Shown here one piece after another: positions 60,198-64,000 of a stretch of DNA of 64,000 bases (position 1 is its first letter; every line of letters starts with the position of its first letter). Below the pieces are notes generated by a model. That model saw nothing but the letters and a program-made list of their open reading frames with translations. It did not search any database and was not told the DNA's origin. The position numbers and the translations under genes were made by a program. The stretch covers positions 202,458 through 266,457 of the forward strand of contig JAFGWL010000056.1 of the NCBI GenBank assembly GCA_016937175.1, in the 5' to 3' direction. Source of the DNA: Candidatus Mcinerneyibacteriota bacterium (GTDB lineage: Bacteria; Macinerneyibacteriota; Macinerneyibacteria; Macinerneyibacteriales; DSCS01).

Positions 60198-61397
60198 TTA
60201 CCGGGCGAGAGCTGCTTCGATCTTTTCGATATATTCAGCGGCATTTTTACTGGACGGATCCAGTTTTAAGGCGATTTTATAATTTTCCAGGGCTTTTTCC
60301 AGATTCCCTGAGAGGAAATAAGCTTCTCCGAGACTATCCCAGGCATTGGCATGCCCGGGGAAAAGCCGCGTGAACATCGTAAACATTGCAATCGCTTCAG
60401 GATATTTTTTCTCTTTCAGAAAAGCATATCCAACCTGATTGATCTCACGCTTATCGACGTCATACTGGGCGATATCGCCGGGAGACTCCATTCCCGCCTG
60501 GAAAAACGCCTGAGCAGTCTCGATGCCCTTGGTTCGGATGACCTGTTCCATCAACTTGGCAAACGTCCTCTCCTTCTCCTGAAGAGCGTTTGCATAGGCT
60601 GCTGTCACCGGGAAAAGGTCAGCGATCTTCACCACGCGCTCCCCTTTTCTCAGCTCTTTTTTCAGGTCCATGACCACTTCATTCTCATAATTATGAAAAT
60701 GATAGAGATAGACCAAAAGCCGCTCGGGGTCATAGATGTTGGAATATTGTGTATCAGCCCACTTGGCTTCCTGGTGAGTCTGAGCCAATATTTCACGAAA
60801 AGCGTCCACCGTGACGTCATTTTTTCGAAGAAGGTCCGATGCGATCTTATAGCGCATACAGGGTATGGGTTCTCCCTGTTTCAGTGAGGAGAGATAGAAA
60901 TTCGTGGCGACCTGGAAATTGCCTCTTTTCCGGAGCATCGTGTCTCCTTCGACGATCACGGATTCTCCGCGGCGGTCTACAAACATGAGCTGCGCGCGGG
61001 AGAGTTCCGAGAGATCATACTGTTCCAACAGTGTGATGACCTCGTCGACATTGGAGCACTCTTCCATGGCCTTTTGGGTAAGTATGCCGTCAAATTTCTT
61101 TTTCCCTTCTTGGTCTTTGACTTCTTTATAGTCACAGGCCAGGCCGTCAAAGACAAGCCCCTTTTCATTCATCCCTCCCTGGGGATAGAGGCTGGAATAC
61201 CCGAAATAGACAGCTCCGTACTTGCCGTCTTTACCCGGAACGAAACGGGCCACGGTTTCGGTATATTTGGAATCTTCATTGTTTCCCACCAGAACGGTCC
61301 CCCGCTCTGTTTTGGTGAACATAATACATCCGAAGGCTGACGGGGCCAGAACGGCCAGGACGAGACTTACAGCGGCAAAAACACCTAATCGTTTCAT
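60198..61397 (-). CDS. Exported Ntn-hydrolase with C-terminal TPR repeats
   Basis: 399 residues. Signal MKRLGVFAAVSLVLAVLAPS ends AFG, then CIMFTKTERGTVLVGNNEDS; Cys24 would be the N-terminal nucleophile after cleavage (or a lipid-attached Cys). QGGMNEKGLVFDGLAC and AQLMFVDRRGESVIVEGDTM are acyl-amide hydrolase-type Ntn blocks. The C-terminal 120 residues are TPR-like (YAFLKEKKYPEAIAMF, WDSLGEAYFLSGNLEKALEN, YKIALKLDPSSKNAAEYI). It probably hydrolyses an amide in the periplasm; substrate unknown. AAAGGAG precedes the ATG and a pseudoknot-capable leader lies upstream. Confidence 0.82.
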   Translation of the reverse strand: MKRLGVFAAVSLVLAVLAPSAFGCIMFTKTERGTVLVGNNEDSKYTETVARFVPGKDGKYGAVYFGYSSLYPQGGMNEKGLVFDGLACDYKEVKDQEGKKKFDGILTQKAMEECSNVDEVITLLEQYDLSELSRAQLMFVDRRGESVIVEGDTMLRKRGNFQVATNFYLSSLKQGEPIPCMRYKIASDLLRKNDVTVDAFREILAQTHQEAKWADTQYSNIYDPERLLVYLYHFHNYENEVVMDLKKELRKGERVVKIADLFPVTAAYANALQEKERTFAKLMEQVIRTKGIETAQAFFQAGMESPGDIAQYDVDKREINQVGYAFLKEKKYPEAIAMFTMFTRLFPGHANAWDSLGEAYFLSGNLEKALENYKIALKLDPSSKNAAEYIEKIEAALAR

Positions 61398-61414
61398 AAG
61401 ACTCCTTTCATACA

Positions 61415-61475
61415 GGCTGCGGCTTGTTGTGATGAGACGTCTTTACCCGAAGCCGCAGCCAGGGGTGGGTAAAGA
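61415..61475 (-). ncRNA. Pseudoknot-capable leader of the Ntn-hydrolase gene
   Basis: On the minus strand TCTTTACCC (61475-61467) pairs with GGGTAAAGA (61448-61440), 9 bp perfect; GGCTGCGGCTT (61460-61450) pairs with AAGCCGCAGCC (61425-61415), 11 bp perfect. Each 5' arm of the second stem lies between the two arms of the first, the H-type pseudoknot order, and the last arm ends 8 bases before AAAGGAG. It does not match known riboswitch classes by eye. Confidence 0.55.
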
Positions 61476-61606
61476 ACAGACCCGACACACTTTTAATATG
61501 ACAACAAAAAAAATGATTCTGTTTCCAGATTTACTACTTTGTAGAATATTTATGAGTTAGACGCTTTGAAATAACAAATAAAAATTAGGCACTAAAATGA
61601 GATATG

Positions 61607-61641
61607 GGCTTCCCCTGGCTTCTCAAGACAGGGGAAGCCAG
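61607..61641. terminator. Two-register terminator hairpin
   Basis: GGCTTCCCCTG/CAGGGGAAGCC (61607-61639) and, in another register, CTGGCTTC/GAAGCCAG (61615-61641). Plus strand continues TGTTTTTA; it probably terminates the leftward gene 61647-63464. Confidence 0.6.
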
Positions 61642-61646
61642 TGTTT

Positions 61647-63464
61647 TTAAAGTGAGGTAAGAACGATATCCGTACCCCTCTGTTCCAACACCAGAAGGGC
61701 TTGAGAAGCAGACGACCAGGCAGGAGCTCCAAAACTGCCGGGCAATACCTTTCCGTTCACAACAAGTTTCCAGTCAGCATCCAGGCGGTCCGGCGTGATC
61801 CAGTACCGGGTAAAACCTGCTTTCTCGGTGGCCAGGGCTGCATACTGATCTCCGCTTCCGGAAACAGCAAGAGCCGCTATCCCGTCCCAGACCTTATCAT
61901 CGGCAGGCCTCCCGTCTCTGTTCACGCGGAAGCGCATTTCGGGAGTCCTGACCCGTGAGTAGAAGTGGAGGCTTTCGGGAGCATAAACAGTCTCCATATC
62001 TTCCCCTTCTCCGCGGATGACCTTGTCTCCGTAGACATAGATCCGTTTGACAGAACCCACTGACTTGTCGGCATAGAACTGAAATTGAACCGCCCCGATC
62101 CTCTCGTTCACCGTGGGCGCAATGGCAAAGACAGCGTCAAACTCCTCCCTCTTTGTTCCGTTTTTGTGCAGGACATAAGTATAGGTTCCGGGATTGTCAT
62201 AGTCTCCGCCCTCTTTAAGCTTTTTATAGGCGATATACCAATCCCCTTCCGGAGTCACGGCCACCCGGCTGCTACTCCAGAAAGCAAGAGGGTCGGAAAT
62301 GCTGAATCGTTCAAGGATACGTCCGCTGGGGGCGATCATGACAAGATCGTCTTTTTCATCGATGGTCCAGAAGTAAAAGTCCCCCTTAGCTTTACGAACA
62401 GTAATCTGTTTGAAATAAGGGCCGGAGGTGCGGATTGTTTTGGATGCGATATCATATTCAACGATTTCAAATTTCCTTCCGGGGATCCCGATCTTCTCCC
62501 TGAGAGCGGGAATGGGTGTCTCCAAGGTAAAGACGATCTTCTTTGAAGAGACATGGAAATTGGTGACCTGTGTCACGTCCGGCACCGCGACTCTCTTTTC
62601 TCCGAGAACGACCTCGTGATAGTTACTCTGTTTGTCGAATCCTGCGCAGTAGAACTCATTTGTACCGGGGATGAACCCCACCCGAAAGACGATATAATAG
62701 GGACCTGCTTTCTTTTCGTGGTTGATATAGACATAACGTTCCTCGGGAGTCGCCTCGCCCCCTACGTAGAGGAAATGCGAACCGTCTTCAGAAGTGTGGA
62801 GGTCTCCCATATACATCCAGTCGTCAAGCACGATCTTTGCCCGCTTGAAGAGCCGGAAGCAATACCTTCTGACTTCCATGGCAAACTCGGTCTGTCCGTA
62901 GGCCGGATCATGTACAGGAGCCTGGTCTGTGGTCCAGAAGGGGACACCGGGAAATCCGTTGACGTAGGGGTAATATTTTTCTCTCACAACATAGGAAAAG
63001 GAGATATTCTTCCCGTCATGGCTAACCCAGTCGTCGGTATCAGGGTCATTCTGATCCATATCCAGAATCCGGTCAAAGGGGCCGTATTTCACGCCGTTGA
63101 AAATCAGGAAAAAATCATATTGCTCATACGGTTTCGGGTTCGGATTCAATTTCAAAAGGGGCTCTCCCAGGGGGCGGGGTTCGTAAGGGTCGAAACCGGC
63201 TTCGTAGATGGGCTTTTCCTTATTGGGCTTGCGGACCACAGCCAAGGTGTATTTCACACGGCCGTCATCAAAAAGGCCGATTTTACCGTAGACGAACTCC
63301 TCTCCGTCCCTGAGTGTGTAGATTTTTTGAACCGGAACCGTCTTGTTGTCTTTCTGAACGGTTTTCTGAGATTTCTCCTTCAGACGATCGAGCAAATCGG
63401 CTGACGAGAGGCTGACAGTAAAGATCATTACTAGAACTACAGCCAAAGTTTTTTTTACTGACAT
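61647..63464 (-). CDS. Large exported protein of unknown function
   Basis: 605 residues. Signal MSVKKTLAVVLVMIFTVSLSSA. A short coiled segment LLDRLKEKSQKTVQ is followed by a long beta-rich body with repeats such as GKIGLFDDGRVKYTLAVVR, YDFFLIFNGVKYGPFDRI and SEDGSHFLYVGGEAT, suggesting an exported WD40-like propeller. No catalytic motif found. AAAGGAGAAAC precedes the ATG; TGGACG, 17 bp, TATACT (63564-63536) is a possible promoter. Confidence 0.75.
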   Translation of the reverse strand: MSVKKTLAVVLVMIFTVSLSSADLLDRLKEKSQKTVQKDNKTVPVQKIYTLRDGEEFVYGKIGLFDDGRVKYTLAVVRKPNKEKPIYEAGFDPYEPRPLGEPLLKLNPNPKPYEQYDFFLIFNGVKYGPFDRILDMDQNDPDTDDWVSHDGKNISFSYVVREKYYPYVNGFPGVPFWTTDQAPVHDPAYGQTEFAMEVRRYCFRLFKRAKIVLDDWMYMGDLHTSEDGSHFLYVGGEATPEERYVYINHEKKAGPYYIVFRVGFIPGTNEFYCAGFDKQSNYHEVVLGEKRVAVPDVTQVTNFHVSSKKIVFTLETPIPALREKIGIPGRKFEIVEYDIASKTIRTSGPYFKQITVRKAKGDFYFWTIDEKDDLVMIAPSGRILERFSISDPLAFWSSSRVAVTPEGDWYIAYKKLKEGGDYDNPGTYTYVLHKNGTKREEFDAVFAIAPTVNERIGAVQFQFYADKSVGSVKRIYVYGDKVIRGEGEDMETVYAPESLHFYSRVRTPEMRFRVNRDGRPADDKVWDGIAALAVSGSGDQYAALATEKAGFTRYWITPDRLDADWKLVVNGKVLPGSFGAPAWSSASQALLVLEQRGTDIVLTSL

Positions 63465-63535
63465 AGTTTCTCCTTTGGTTTCGTACTCTTACTTTGGGGA
63501 TTTCATCAGATGATGTTTATCCCGATGTCTTGTTC

Positions 63536-63564
63536 AGTATAACGAAAGAAAAGAGAAACGTCCA
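63536..63564 (-). promoter_or_regulatory. Possible promoter of the 63464 gene
   Basis: Minus strand TGGACG (63564-63559), 17-bp spacer, TATACT (63541-63536), about 70 bases before the ATG. Confidence 0.35.
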
Positions 63565-63586
63565 CCGGAGGGAGGATCTTTTTCTA

Positions 63587-64000
63587 TCATTTGACTCTTT
63601 TCACTGTATCACAACGGCTCAAATTTTTAACGGGGGAGACGACTCTCTTTTCAATGTAACGGGAGTTCATGGCGCGCAGCATCCCCATGTAGTCAAGATG
63701 GAATTCGACAAGATCACCCACTTTGTAGTTCTGTTCATTTTCACCCAGGTCCAAAACGATCATATCCGAACTGGCGCCCACGATGGTGATCTCTTCATCC
63801 ACGGGAGAGATATGAGACTCCTCCACATCCAACAATCCCAGGTCGATGATCGCCCGATAGGATGTCTCCCCGATATCCTCTTGGTTGAAGTCGTAGGACT
63901 CCCCCTCCACATTAGTTCCCAGCCGACCTGACGGGACCCGGGGTTTTTTCGTAAGCTCGATGATCTCCGCTGTTAACTTAAAAACATCGGTATGGAGCCC
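63587..64000 (-). CDS. Amino-acid racemase, Orr/alanine racemase-like (3' part only)
   Basis: The last 137 codons; the gene begins beyond the right edge. DVFKLTAEIIELTKKPRVPS, then YRAIIDLGLLDVE, ITIVGASSDMIVLDLG, and KVGDLVEFHLDYMGMLRAMN match the C-terminal half of the ornithine/alanine racemase family (Orr, YhfX). The PLP lysine would be in the missing N-terminal barrel. Likely makes D-amino acids or D-ornithine. A GTG at 63910 is in frame but is clearly internal. Confidence 0.85.
   Translation of the reverse strand, partial: GLHTDVFKLTAEIIELTKKPRVPSGRLGTNVEGESYDFNQEDIGETSYRAIIDLGLLDVEESHISPVDEEITIVGASSDMIVLDLGENEQNYKVGDLVEFHLDYMGMLRAMNSRYIEKRVVSPVKNLSRCDTVKRVK

Noticed and set aside
60038-60244. 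Short frame between the reductase and Ntn-hydrolase genes (68 codons, or 35 from ATG 60148)
   Set aside because: It starts within the Ntn-hydrolase 3' end, runs through a hairpin, and has no ribosome site; possibly a gene remnant, but I cannot support it.
1-64000. CRISPR arrays, insertion sequences, integrase genes, tRNA or rRNA genes
   Set aside because: No regularly spaced repeats, transposase-like proteins, terminal repeats with target duplications or cloverleaf/rRNA signatures were seen in any gap; all gaps are under 306 bases.

Overview
The window reads as one ordinary chromosomal stretch of a free-living, probably anaerobic bacterium with a two-membrane envelope, at roughly 50% G+C. 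I favour a spirochaete (Spirochaetota), but this is inference, because no rRNA or other taxonomic marker is present. Pointers are the many short-signal lipoproteins, a CHASE/PAS hybrid kinase, an HD-GYP protein, a lone TrpB with TrpR, and methionine synthesis by the aspartate-semialdehyde sulfurtransferase route typical of anaerobes. I see about 65 genes, closely packed, often with ATGA stop/start overlaps and strong AAAGGAGG-type ribosome sites. I found no tRNA, rRNA, insertion sequence, prophage or CRISPR array.

Layout. 0-0.6 kb: a metal-uptake unit (Fur-family repressor and the start of a ZnuA-like binding lipoprotein) behind a near-consensus promoter with a palindromic operator. 0.6-7.5 kb: a rightward run of nitrilase-family hydrolase, GAF/HD-GYP protein, M50 protease, an unknown protein, a lytic transglycosylase lipoprotein and a MalY/PatB-type beta-lyase. 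8-10.9 kb: DUF47-Pit phosphate uptake, trmB, ppnP. 10.9-23.9 kb: outer-membrane-like protein, nitroreductases, glutaminase, photolyase, CPBP protease, Ca/Na antiporter, lipoproteins, and a membrane protein paired with a winged-helix regulator. 24-28.3 kb: one very large hybrid histidine kinase. 28.3-34.2 kb: MscS, CDF metal exporter, FluC/CrcB with a fluoride riboswitch, cold-shock protein, FAD dehydrogenase. 34.2-46.3 kb: transglutaminase-like proteins, aldo/keto reductase, several GNATs, ferritin-like protein, HerA-type ATPase, and a leftward operon ending from a ferritin-VIT fusion.

46.3-59.3 kb is the most interesting part. A cysteine synthase gene follows an apparently leaderless 36-codon leader ORF whose last codons overlap an anti-Shine-Dalgarno sequence. 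Next is a six-gene operon, itself behind a leader ORF: aspartokinase, DUF39-ferredoxin sulfurtransferase, UPF0280 (COG2122), MetF, full-length MetH and Asd. Together they make a complete aspartate -> aspartate semialdehyde -> homocysteine -> methionine route that skips homoserine. A lone trpB then follows two abutting 18-bp palindromes (probable TrpR operators), with trpR directly downstream, pointing to indole salvage.

59.3-64 kb holds a RibD/DHFR-like reductase, an exported Ntn-hydrolase/TPR protein whose 5' leader can form an H-type pseudoknot next to its ribosome site, a large exported protein, and the C-terminal part of an Orr-type amino-acid racemase cut by the window edge. No gap without a gene exceeds 305 bases; the largest (48696-49000) is the leader region of the methionine operon.
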